This document shows positions 56,656 through 64,000 of a stretch of 64,000 nt of DNA, piece after piece. Origin of the DNA: Aliihoeflea aestuarii. Lineage in GTDB: Bacteria; Pseudomonadota; Alphaproteobacteria; Rhizobiales; Rhizobiaceae. The translations under genes were made by a program, and so were the position numbers. The DNA lies in contig NZ_JAAAMK010000007.1 in NCBI RefSeq assembly GCF_024105665.1, forward strand, positions 151,046 to 215,045, in the 5' to 3' direction. How positions within the stretch are numbered: the stretch's first letter is position 1; each line of letters opens with the position of its first letter. The notes under the pieces were generated by a model. It worked only from the letters and a program-made list of their open reading frames with translations, did no database searches and was not told the origin of the DNA.

Positions 56656-58068
56656 ATGGCGACATCCAGCCTCAGTAATGTTTTGACGGAAAATCCGAAC
56701 ACGGTCGAGCTTTTGCGCAATTCGCGGATCGGCATGTATGTATACCCGGTGGTTGCGCCGGAATTTGCCAACTGGCGCGACGAACAGCGCGCCTGGCGCG
56801 ACGGCGCGGTGCTTTTCGACCAGTCGCACCACATGGACGAACTGATCGTCGAGGGGCCGGACGCGGAGAAGTTCCTCGCCTATCACGGCATCAACTCGTT
56901 CTCGAACTTCGGCCTGAACCGCGCCAAGCACTTCGTTCCCGTCACGCCGAACGGCCATGTCATCGGCGATCACATCATTTTCCGCGAACGCGAGGACAAG
57001 TTCATCCTCGTCGGGCGCGCGCCGACCTCGAACTGGCTGATGTTCTGCGCCGCCTATGGCAAATGGAACGTGCGCATCAAGCACGATCCGCGCTCGCCGT
57101 CGCGGCCCGAGGGCGAGCGCGTCCTGCGCACGCATTACCGCTACCAGATCCAGGGACCGGAAGCGCCGAAGATCTTCGAGAAGATGAATGGCGGGGCGAT
57201 CCCCGACATCAAGTTCTTCCATGTCGACCAGATCAATGTCGGCTCGAAGAGGGTGCAGGCGCTGCGCCACGGCATGTCGGGCGCGCCCGGACTTGAAATC
57301 TGGGGCCCCTACGAGGACAAGAGCTACATTCTTGCCGCCATCCTTCAGGCCGCCAAGGATGCCGGCGTCGATCTGGTGCGCTGCGGAAGCCGTGCCTATT
57401 CGACCAACACGCTGGAATCGGGATGGATTCCCTCTCCGCTGCCGGGCATCTATACCGGCGACGGCATGCTGGCGGCCTATCGCGACTGGCTCGGTGCGGA
57501 CTCTTATGAAGCGACGGGCGCGATCGGCGGCAGCTTCGTGTCCGACAATATCGAGGACTATTACGTCACTCCGTTCGAGCTCGGTTACGATTTCTATATC
57601 GGCTGGAAGAAGGACGACTTCATCGGCAAGCAGGCGCTCGAAAAGATGAAGGGCCAGACCAACCGCAAGAAGGTCACCTTCGAATGGAATGCCGAAGACG
57701 TCGTCGAGGTCATCGCCTCGGCCTTCCGGCCGGGCGAGGACCATTACAAATGGATCGACTTCCCGCAGCCGAACTATGCCTCGACCTCGGCCGACAAGGT
57801 TCTGCGCGACGGCAAAATGGTCGGCATGTCGATGTTCAACGGCTACAGCTATAATGAGCGCTGCATGCTTTCGCTCGGCGTCGTGGATGCCGACGTTCAG
57901 GAAGGCGATGTCCTGACCATGATCTGGGGCGAGCCGGATGGCGGCTCGGGCAAGACCTCGACCGAGCGGCACAAGCAGGCCGAAATTCGGGTTCGGGTTT
58001 CTCCGACGCCCTATTCCAGCGAAGCGCGTGAGAACTACGCCGATAGCTGGCGCACCAAGAAGGGCTGA
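56656..58068 (+). CDS. ligM: THF-dependent aromatic O-demethylase (LigM-like)
   Basis: A 470-residue member of the GcvT-like aminomethyltransferase family. MATSSLSNVLTENPNTVELL, then GMYVYPVVAPEFANWRDEQ and VLFDQSHHMDELIVEG, then GINSFSNFGLNRAKHFVPV are characteristic of the LigM/DesA-type demethylases of Sphingobium SYK-6, which move methyl groups from vanillate, 3-O-methylgallate or syringate to tetrahydrofolate. ATG 56656 follows GGGAGG; the frame is open to 56578. The exact substrate cannot be told from sequence; 3-O-methylgallate or vanillate is most likely given galBCD. Confidence 0.85.
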   Translation: MATSSLSNVLTENPNTVELLRNSRIGMYVYPVVAPEFANWRDEQRAWRDGAVLFDQSHHMDELIVEGPDAEKFLAYHGINSFSNFGLNRAKHFVPVTPNGHVIGDHIIFREREDKFILVGRAPTSNWLMFCAAYGKWNVRIKHDPRSPSRPEGERVLRTHYRYQIQGPEAPKIFEKMNGGAIPDIKFFHVDQINVGSKRVQALRHGMSGAPGLEIWGPYEDKSYILAAILQAAKDAGVDLVRCGSRAYSTNTLESGWIPSPLPGIYTGDGMLAAYRDWLGADSYEATGAIGGSFVSDNIEDYYVTPFELGYDFYIGWKKDDFIGKQALEKMKGQTNRKKVTFEWNAEDVVEVIASAFRPGEDHYKWIDFPQPNYASTSADKVLRDGKMVGMSMFNGYSYNERCMLSLGVVDADVQEGDVLTMIWGEPDGGSGKTSTERHKQAEIRVRVSPTPYSSEARENYADSWRTKKG

Positions 58069-58093
58069 GCCCACTTCGAATTGATCAAGCGAG

Positions 58094-58116
58094 ACGGCAC
58101 CTTCGGGTGCCGTTTT
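58094..58116 (+). terminator. Intrinsic terminator after the O-demethylase gene
   Basis: ACGGCACC (58094-58101), TTCG tetraloop, GGTGCCGT (58106-58113) and a T run to 58116. The UUCG loop makes a very stable hairpin. It separates the aromatic cluster from the SOS operon. Confidence 0.92.
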
Positions 58117-58167
58117 GCTTTGCGCGAACCGTTTCCCGTTCGGAAGATCACGTTTTCTCGAAGCGCG

Positions 58168-58213
58168 TTGACTCCCTTTCGAGATTGAGTCCTTAATAGA
58201 ACAAAATAGGAAC
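58168..58213 (+). promoter_or_regulatory. SOS promoter with LexA box
   Basis: TTGACT (58168-58173) is followed by a -10-like CTTAAT/TTAATA at about 58192-58198. GAAC-N7-GAAC lies at 58199-58213 (GAAC, AAAATAG, GAAC), the direct-repeat LexA operator form of Alphaproteobacteria. It ends 6 bp before the imuA start codon. Confidence 0.85.
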
Positions 58214-58219
58214 ATAGAA

Positions 58220-59011
58220 ATGAACAGGCAACGCGAAATTCACGCGCTGCGCGAGCGTCTTTCCGCTTTGGAGCCGGTTGGTCTTCTCGGGCAGGAAAGC
58301 CGCTTTACGCTGGGCTCGCAGCGGGTCGACGATGCGCTCGGCGGCGGTCTGTCGCGCGCGGCATTGCATGAGGTGGTCACCTTCGGCAGCGCGGATGCGG
58401 CAGCCGCCATCGGCTTCGTGACGGGGTTGTCCCGGAGGGCGGGCGGACCGTCGCGCGCGATGCTGTGGGTGCGCCAGACGACCGGCGAGGCCGAGGCGGG
58501 AAAGCTCTATCCGCATGGGCTTTTCGAGATGGGGCTCGATCCGCGATCGATCATTCAGGTCCGCCTTAGGGATGCGACGGGAGTTCTGCGCGCCGGTATC
58601 GAGGGAGCAAGGTGCGAGGCGCTCGGCTGCGTCGTGATCGAAATCTGGGGCGATCCGAAGATTCTCGACCTTACGGCAACGCGGCGTCTGGCGCTTGGTG
58701 CGGAGGAAAGCGGGGTTCCCGTTTTCCTGCTGCGCTTTTCCCGGAAAGTTGAATCGAGCGCCGCTGCGACGCGCTGGCAGGTCCGCTCGCTTGCCTCGCG
58801 CCCGCTCGAGGCGGACGCGCCGGGCCATCCTGCTTTCGACGTCACTCTCGTGAGGCAGCGCGCCGGCATAGGCGGCCTCGACTGGAAGATGGAGTGGAAC
58901 ATTGATCGACATGAATTCGAGGAACAGGCGCTATCTCGCACTGTGGCTTCCCTTCCTTTCGACCGAGAGGATCAAGCGGCTGGCGCAGCGCGCTGGCGGC
59001 AGGCGGGATGA
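58220..59011 (+). CDS. imuA: SOS mutagenesis protein ImuA
   Basis: A 263-residue RecA/SulA-like protein of the ImuA family. RVDDALGGGLSRAALHEVV is the characteristic start of the RecA-like core, and the rest (MLWVRQTTGEAEAGKLYPHGLFEMGLDP) follows the family pattern. It supports ImuB-DnaE2 in damage-induced mutagenesis. First gene of the imuA-imuB-dnaE2 operon, 6 bp after the LexA box. It overlaps imuB by 101 bp. Confidence 0.92.
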   Translation: MNRQREIHALRERLSALEPVGLLGQESRFTLGSQRVDDALGGGLSRAALHEVVTFGSADAAAAIGFVTGLSRRAGGPSRAMLWVRQTTGEAEAGKLYPHGLFEMGLDPRSIIQVRLRDATGVLRAGIEGARCEALGCVVIEIWGDPKILDLTATRRLALGAEESGVPVFLLRFSRKVESSAAATRWQVRSLASRPLEADAPGHPAFDVTLVRQRAGIGGLDWKMEWNIDRHEFEEQALSRTVASLPFDREDQAAGAARWRQAG

Positions 59012-60464
59012 GCGACCGATGGTGGTCGCAGCCCTTGAAGCGGGCGCCATGCGCCTCGTCGCAGCCGACCCGAAAGCGCTTTCGCTCGGCCTTCGCCCCA
59101 GACTCGGCCTTGCCGATGCGCGGGCGCGCGTGCCGGCCATCGAGGTTCACGAACATGAGCCGGAAGTCGACCTGGCACTTTTGCGGCATATAGCGGACTG
59201 GTGCGATCGTTACACACCCGTCGTGGCCGAGGAAATGTCCGATACGCTGATCCTGGAGATTGCGGGATCGGTGCATCTTTTCGGCAGCGAGGCACGCCTT
59301 TGCGAGGATATAGAGCGCCGGCTTGCCGGTTTCGGTTTCACGGCGCGGACGGCCATCGCCGGCACCTCTCTTTGCGCGCGCGCCGTCGCGCGTTTCGATG
59401 GGGGTGGCATCATTCGTGCGGGCAAGGAACGGGAAAGCGTATCGGCACTCCCCGTCGCCGCGCTCGAAATGGAGGAAGAGACGACATTGGCCCTGCGTCG
59501 TGCCGGCCTGATGACCGTCGGAGATGTCGCCGCCCGTCCGATCAAACCGCTCGCCGCCCGTTTCGGGGGAGAGTTCGTGCGTCGCCTGGCTGGCGTAATC
59601 GGTGAGGTCGATCCGCCGCTTCATCCGCGCCGACCCTTGCCGCTCCTGTCATCGGAACAGCGCTTTGCCGATCCGATCGGGCTGGAAGAGGATATCGCAA
59701 CCGCTTTCGATGGCTTGTCGCACGATCTTTGCACCGCTCTCGAACAACAGGGGCAAGGGGGGCGTGCCTTCGAAGCGACCTTCTTTCGCGCAGACGGTGC
59801 GACGCGGCGCATCGAGGCGCTCGTCGGGCGACCCTTGCGCGATCCGGCGGCCTTGAAAAAACTCTTCATGACTCGGCTCGACGCGCTGGCCGATCCGGTC
59901 GATCCCGGTTTCGGCTTCGACATGATCCGTCTTTGCGTGCTTGCCGGCGACAAAGCCGACGGGGAGCAGATACGCTTCGAACGGGATGCTATGGAGGAGG
60001 GCGCCGTCACCGATCTCGTCGACCGGCTGACCGCACGGTTCGGACTGAGCGCGGTCGAGCGTTTTCTACCCGTCGACAGCCATGTGCCGGAACGCGCGGC
60101 AAGGCGCGTGTCCGCGATTACCGATGCCAAGGAAAGGGGGAAATGGCAGGCGGGCCATGCCGGGGAGCCTCCTTTGCGCCCGATCCTGATCTTCACGCCG
60201 CCGCAGCCGGTCGAAACCATCGCCGAAGTTCCCGAAGGGCCGCCCTACAGATTTCGCTGGCGACATGTGCTCCATGAAATCACGCATGCGGAAGGCCCCG
60301 AACGCGTCTCCCCCGAATGGTGGAAGTCCGAAAAGGAACCGAAGACACGCGACTATTACCGTGTCGAAGACCGGCAGGGTCATCGCTACTGGCTGTATCG
60401 CGAAGGGCTTTATGCGCGTGAGGCGGGCGATGTGCGCTGGTTCCTTCAGGGATTGTTTCCATGA
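58911..60464 (+). CDS. imuB: Y-family polymerase-like protein ImuB
   Basis: A 517-residue Y-family-like protein. RRYLALWLPFLSTERIKRL is the ImuB start, and the palm and little-finger regions follow. The acidic catalytic residues expected in active Y-family polymerases (DinB) are not evident, so it probably acts as a beta-clamp-binding hub for DnaE2. ATG 58911 is chosen; the frame opens at TTG 58902. The stop overlaps the dnaE2 start as ATGA. Confidence 0.92.
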   Translation: MNSRNRRYLALWLPFLSTERIKRLAQRAGGRRDERPMVVAALEAGAMRLVAADPKALSLGLRPRLGLADARARVPAIEVHEHEPEVDLALLRHIADWCDRYTPVVAEEMSDTLILEIAGSVHLFGSEARLCEDIERRLAGFGFTARTAIAGTSLCARAVARFDGGGIIRAGKERESVSALPVAALEMEEETTLALRRAGLMTVGDVAARPIKPLAARFGGEFVRRLAGVIGEVDPPLHPRRPLPLLSSEQRFADPIGLEEDIATAFDGLSHDLCTALEQQGQGGRAFEATFFRADGATRRIEALVGRPLRDPAALKKLFMTRLDALADPVDPGFGFDMIRLCVLAGDKADGEQIRFERDAMEEGAVTDLVDRLTARFGLSAVERFLPVDSHVPERAARRVSAITDAKERGKWQAGHAGEPPLRPILIFTPPQPVETIAEVPEGPPYRFRWRHVLHEITHAEGPERVSPEWWKSEKEPKTRDYYRVEDRQGHRYWLYREGLYAREAGDVRWFLQGLFP

Positions 60465-63400
60465 TGGACTATGCCGAACTTGCATGCACCACCAATTTCT
60501 CCTTCCTGCGCGGAGCCTCTCATCCCAAGGAAATGGTGCTCGCCGCATTGCTTTTGGGCCATAACGGCATCGGCATCGCCGACCGCAATACGGTGGCGGG
60601 CGTCGTGCGTGCCTATGCGACCCTCAAGGAACTGCGCAACGGAGAAATACCGCTCGACAAGGTGCGCGAAGGGTCGGGGCCGGGTGAATATGTTTGGGAA
60701 GTTCCAGGCATCCTCGAAGACATCGAAGTGGATCTCGAGGAACTGAAGAAACTTGCAGGGCGCTTCATGCTGGCGGTCGGGGCGCGTCTCGTGTTTGCCG
60801 ACGGCACGCCCGACATCATCGCTTATCCGGAAAACCGTGAAGGCTGGGGGGCGCTCTGCCGGCTTTTGACGACCGGCAACCGGCGGGCGAAGAAAGGCGA
60901 CTGCGTTCTTTATATAGATGATCTCGTTGCCCGCTGCCGATCGTTGCTTCTGGTCGTCATGCCGGAAGAGGATTTTTCGGTTCTGCCGCCCGTTCTCACG
61001 CGCCTCTCGAAGGCCGGGGGCATCTGGCTGGGCGGAAGCATGCTTTATAATGGACGCGACCGGCGAAGACTGGCCAGGCTCAATGCGGTGGCGCAAGCGT
61101 CCGGCGCGCCGCTTCTGGCCGTCAATGACGCGCTCTATTATTCGCCCGACCAGCGCGATCTGCAGGACGTTCTCACCTGCATCCGCGAAGGCACAACCAT
61201 AGAGGCGGCCGGACATCGGCTGCTTGTCAACGCCGAGCGTCATCTGAAGCCGGCCGATCAGATGGCCCGGCTCTTCCGCGATTGTCCTGAAGCTGTCGAA
61301 GAAACGCAGCATCTGCTTGCCCGCATCGAATTTTCGCTCGGCGAATTGAAATACGAATATCCCGACGAACCGATCCCGCCGGGCTGGACGCCCATGGGCT
61401 GGCTTGAGGAACTGACATGGCGACGCGCGGCTTTGCGTTATGACGGCATCGTTCCTTCCAAGGTGGTCGACGCGATCTGCAAGGAACTCGCCCTCATCGA
61501 GAAGTTGGATTACGCGCGCTATTTCCTGACCATTTACGACATCGTGCAGGAAGCCGAGAATAGAGGGATTTTATGCCAGGGGAGGGGGTCGGCTGCCAAC
61601 TCCGCCGTTTGCTATGCCCTGGGCATCACTGCTGTCGACCCTGAAGAGCACGAGCTTCTCTTCGAACGGTTTCTGTCCAACGAGCGAAAGGAACCGCCCG
61701 ACATCGACGTGGATTTCGAGCATTCCCGCCGTGAAGAGATCATCCAATATATATATGAGCGCTACGGACGCCATCGCGCCGGCATCGCGGCGACCGTCAT
61801 CCACTACCGTCCGAAAAGCGCGATCCGCGAGGTGGGAAAGGCGCTCGGCCTGTCGGAGGATGTTACTGCCCGCATCGCCGGCACGGTCTGGGGAAGCTGG
61901 AGCCGCGATGCGCTGCCGGACAAGCGAATCCAGGAAGCAGGGCTCGATCCGGCCAATGTGATGATCCGTCGCGCGGTGGATTTCGCGACGCGGCTGCTGA
62001 ATTTCCCCCGCCATCTCTCCCAGCATGTCGGAGGCTTCGTACTCGCTCGCGGCCGGCTCGACGAAATGGTCCCGATCGGCAATGCGGCGATGGAGGATCG
62101 AACCTTCATCGAATGGGACAAGGACGACATCGACGCGCTCGGCATGATGAAGGTGGATGTGCTGGCGCTCGGCATGCTCACCTGTATCCGCAAGGCCTTT
62201 GGGCTTCTTCATGCACATTATGAACAAACGTGGGAGCTTGCGACCATTCCCCGGAAGGACGAACCCACCTTTGCGATGCTTCAACGAGGTGAGTCGATCG
62301 GTGTTTTCCAAGTGGAAAGCAGGGCGCAGATCAACATGCTGCCGCGCTTGCGGCCCAAAGTGTTCTACGATCTCGTCATTCAGGTGGCGATCGTTCGCCC
62401 CGGCCCCATCCAGGGCAATATGGTGCACCCCTATCTGAGCCGCCGCCACAAACCGCCCGAACAGATCGTCTATCCGTCGCCCAAGCCGCCTCATGATCCC
62501 GGTGAGTTGAAGGATGTGCTGGGGCGCACGCTCGGCGTGCCGCTGTTCCAGGAACAGGCGATGAAGATCGCCATGGTCGCCGCCGAATTTTCCGATGTCG
62601 AAGCCAATCAGTTGCGCAAGGCGATGGCGACATTCCGCAACAACGGAAAGATGGAGCGTTTCCAGGTCATGATGGTCGAACGGATGGTGGCGCGGGGCTA
62701 TGAGCGGCAATTCGCGCAACGATGTTTCGACCAGATCAAGGGTTTCGGCGAGTACGGCTTTCCTGAAAGCCATGCTGCCTCGTTCGGCAAGCTCGTCTAT
62801 GTCTCGGCTTGGCTCAAATGCCATCACCCGGATGTCTTTGCCTGCGCGCTTTTGAACGCGCAGCCGATGGGGTTCTATGCACCCGCGCAGATCGTCGGAG
62901 ATGCGCGCACCACAGGCGTGGAGGTGCGCGAGGTCGACATAAACCACAGTTGTCACGACAACACGCTCGAGATGCGTAAAGGCGAAAGGCAATGCGCGCT
63001 TCGCATAGGCTTTCGCCAGATCGACGGCTTCAAGGATGAGTGGGGTGGTCACATCGCAGCCGTGAGGGAAGCGGGATTCGACAGTATTGAAGATTTATGG
63101 CGACGCACCGGCCTTCCGGCGCGCGCTTTGCGTCTCCTGGCCGATGCCGATGCGTTTCGCTCGCTGGGCATAGACCGGCGCGAAGCGCTATGGATCATCC
63201 GCCGCCTGCCGGACGACATGCCGCTGCCATTGTTCGCCGTCGCCGAACGCCATGAGCTCGCCGAAGAAGCAGCGGTCTTCCTGCCTGCCATGCCGCTCAG
63301 CGAACATGTCGTGGCAGACTACCAGACGGTCCGGCTTTCTTTGAAGGCGCATCCGATGCGCTTCCTGCGGGACCTGTTCAATGACGAAAAGGTCTCGACC

Positions 63401-63811
63401 TGTGCCGGGCTTGCCGATCTTCCCGACGGCGCATGGGCGCGTGTCGCCGGTATCGTTCTGGTTCGCCAGCGCCCGGGAAAGGGCAATGCGATCTTCATGA
63501 CCTTGGAAGACGAGACCGGCATCGCCAATGCCCTGGTTTGGAAAAGGCGTTTCGAGCATTACCGCCGACCGATCATGGCGGCCCGCCTCGCACTGGTGGA
63601 GGGGAGGGTGCAAAAGAGCCCGGAAGGCGTCATCCATCTGATCGCCACGGCGGTTCACGATCGCAGCGGCGATCTCGATCGCCTGTCTTCATCCTATAAG
63701 GCGCGAACCGAATTCGCGCGCGCCGATGAAATACTCAAACCCCAGCCTGCGCGCCTTCATGGCCATCCACGTAATGTACGCGGGATCCCGAAATCGCGTG
63801 ATTTCCATTGA
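60461..63811 (+). CDS. dnaE2: Error-prone DNA polymerase DnaE2 (ImuC)
   Basis: A 1116-residue C-family DNA polymerase for SOS translesion synthesis. The PHP-domain start YAELACTTNFSFLRGASHPKEMV is typical of DnaE2. The palm contains GRGSAANSAVCYALGITAVDP and PPDIDVDFEHSRREEII, carrying the catalytic aspartates. C-terminal OB-fold motifs (FMTLEDETGIANALVW) follow. The length near 1100 agrees with DnaE2. It is coupled to imuB by a 4-bp overlap. Confidence 0.96.
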   Translation: MMDYAELACTTNFSFLRGASHPKEMVLAALLLGHNGIGIADRNTVAGVVRAYATLKELRNGEIPLDKVREGSGPGEYVWEVPGILEDIEVDLEELKKLAGRFMLAVGARLVFADGTPDIIAYPENREGWGALCRLLTTGNRRAKKGDCVLYIDDLVARCRSLLLVVMPEEDFSVLPPVLTRLSKAGGIWLGGSMLYNGRDRRRLARLNAVAQASGAPLLAVNDALYYSPDQRDLQDVLTCIREGTTIEAAGHRLLVNAERHLKPADQMARLFRDCPEAVEETQHLLARIEFSLGELKYEYPDEPIPPGWTPMGWLEELTWRRAALRYDGIVPSKVVDAICKELALIEKLDYARYFLTIYDIVQEAENRGILCQGRGSAANSAVCYALGITAVDPEEHELLFERFLSNERKEPPDIDVDFEHSRREEIIQYIYERYGRHRAGIAATVIHYRPKSAIREVGKALGLSEDVTARIAGTVWGSWSRDALPDKRIQEAGLDPANVMIRRAVDFATRLLNFPRHLSQHVGGFVLARGRLDEMVPIGNAAMEDRTFIEWDKDDIDALGMMKVDVLALGMLTCIRKAFGLLHAHYEQTWELATIPRKDEPTFAMLQRGESIGVFQVESRAQINMLPRLRPKVFYDLVIQVAIVRPGPIQGNMVHPYLSRRHKPPEQIVYPSPKPPHDPGELKDVLGRTLGVPLFQEQAMKIAMVAAEFSDVEANQLRKAMATFRNNGKMERFQVMMVERMVARGYERQFAQRCFDQIKGFGEYGFPESHAASFGKLVYVSAWLKCHHPDVFACALLNAQPMGFYAPAQIVGDARTTGVEVREVDINHSCHDNTLEMRKGERQCALRIGFRQIDGFKDEWGGHIAAVREAGFDSIEDLWRRTGLPARALRLLADADAFRSLGIDRREALWIIRRLPDDMPLPLFAVAERHELAEEAAVFLPAMPLSEHVVADYQTVRLSLKAHPMRFLRDLFNDEKVSTCAGLADLPDGAWARVAGIVLVRQRPGKGNAIFMTLEDETGIANALVWKRRFEHYRRPIMAARLALVEGRVQKSPEGVIHLIATAVHDRSGDLDRLSSSYKARTEFARADEILKPQPARLHGHPRNVRGIPKSRDFH

Positions 63812-63843
63812 TAGCCGAGCTTCCTCATGGTCTTCCGTTTGGT

Positions 63844-63876
63844 GACGCAAAAAGTTCATAAAAGTGGTTTTGCGTC
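63844..63876 (+). repeat. 9-bp inverted repeat between dnaE2 and the right-edge promoter
   Basis: GACGCAAAA (63844-63852) pairs perfectly with TTTTGCGTC (63868-63876). It sits 33 bp after the dnaE2 stop and one base before the -35 of the next promoter, without a following T-tract. It may terminate dnaE2 transcription or bind a regulator. Confidence 0.55.
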
Positions 63877-63877
63877 G

Positions 63878-64000
63878 TTGACAGTTTTGGTTTGTGGGGT
63901 CTATAAGGCGCTCACCAACGACGGCGGCGACGCTGCTGGCGACGGGGAGGTTTGCTCCTGGGTTTCGCGAGGTTGGTTGACATTACAGAGTATCGCTCTT
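63878..64000 (+). promoter_or_regulatory. Strong promoter and leader, probably of an rRNA operon
   Basis: TTGACA (63878-63883) and CTATAA/TATAAG (63901-63907) are spaced 17-18 bp with the GC-rich GGCGC discriminator beyond. No ORF follows; the downstream GACGGCGGCGACGCTG and GGTTTCGCGAGGTTGGTTGACATT read like the 16S rRNA leader of rhizobia. The rRNA gene itself would start outside the window. Confidence 0.55.

Noticed and set aside
56730..56745. Third GTATAC site inside the demethylase gene as an operator
   Set aside because: Only part of the palindrome (ATGTATAC) is present and it is in coding sequence; chance occurrence is likely.
55492..58215. Long antisense ORF (907 codons) on the minus strand across purU, the GntR gene and ligM
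   Set aside because: It lies wholly antisense to four well-supported genes, has Arg/His/Asp-rich composition typical of high-GC antisense frames, and shows no family motif.
61571..63052. Antisense ORF of 493 codons inside dnaE2
   Set aside because: Shadow of DnaE2 with no recognisable motif; dnaE2 has full-length family support.

Overview
The window is high-GC DNA from an alphaproteobacterium, most likely of the order Hyphomicrobiales (Rhizobiales). Supporting evidence: a BA14K-type protein, an imuA-imuB-dnaE2 mutagenesis cassette preceded by the alphaproteobacterial LexA box form GAAC-N7-GAAC, an ilv leader-peptide attenuator with an almost absent 5' UTR, and a rhizobial-type palindromic intergenic repeat at 33342. 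All calls come from reading the sequence; no database search was run.

Region 1 (1-13.1 kb) is mostly housekeeping. It holds a partial HerA-like ATPase, the attenuated ilvB-ilvH operon, a Cys-rich Sel1-like secreted protein, a LysE/RhtB exporter, a RecD-like helicase, a SpoIIAA-like protein, pdxJ, kup, a von Willebrand factor A gene broken by two frameshifts, a TetR regulator fused operon-style to ilvC, a PilZ protein, a BA14K protein and tRNA-Lys(CUU).

Region 2 (13.2-51.1 kb) is a large surface-polysaccharide and natural-product island. Its polysaccharide part has two RgpF-like proteins, an undecaprenyl-phosphate sugar transferase, at least six glycosyltransferases, an export and length-control set (Wza-like, Wzz-like, a CpsD-like ATPase lacking the Walker A lysine, an ExeA-like AAA ATPase), a Wzy/ligase-like protein, a Wzx-like flippase and the dTDP-L-rhamnose operon rfbA-rfbC-rfbB-rfbD. 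Two tandem SGNH-hydrolase-like proteins sit in the export operon. Interleaved are a 1541-residue NRPS-like protein (formyltransferase, condensation remnant, adenylation domain interrupted by a luciferase-like monooxygenase, carrier domain), a phosphopantetheinyl transferase, and a 2157-residue PKS with the order KS-AT-KR-DH-ACP-TE. The arrangement suggests either a polysaccharide that carries an assembly-line acyl/aminoacyl group or a separate metabolite encoded in the same island.

Region 3 (51.3-58.1 kb) is a catabolic cluster for methoxylated lignin-type aromatics. It has a LigM-like THF-dependent O-demethylase, a type I (VOC) extradiol dioxygenase, GalB-, GalC- and GalD-like enzymes that take the ring-cleavage product to pyruvate and oxaloacetate, PurU to manage one-carbon folate, and a GntR/FCD regulator. 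An identical CCATGTATACAT site lies upstream of both transcription units. The VOC dioxygenase stands where a LigB-type gallate dioxygenase would be expected.

Region 4 (58.2-64 kb) is the LexA-controlled imuA-imuB-dnaE2 operon, followed by a strong promoter and leader that look like the start of an rRNA operon running off the right edge.
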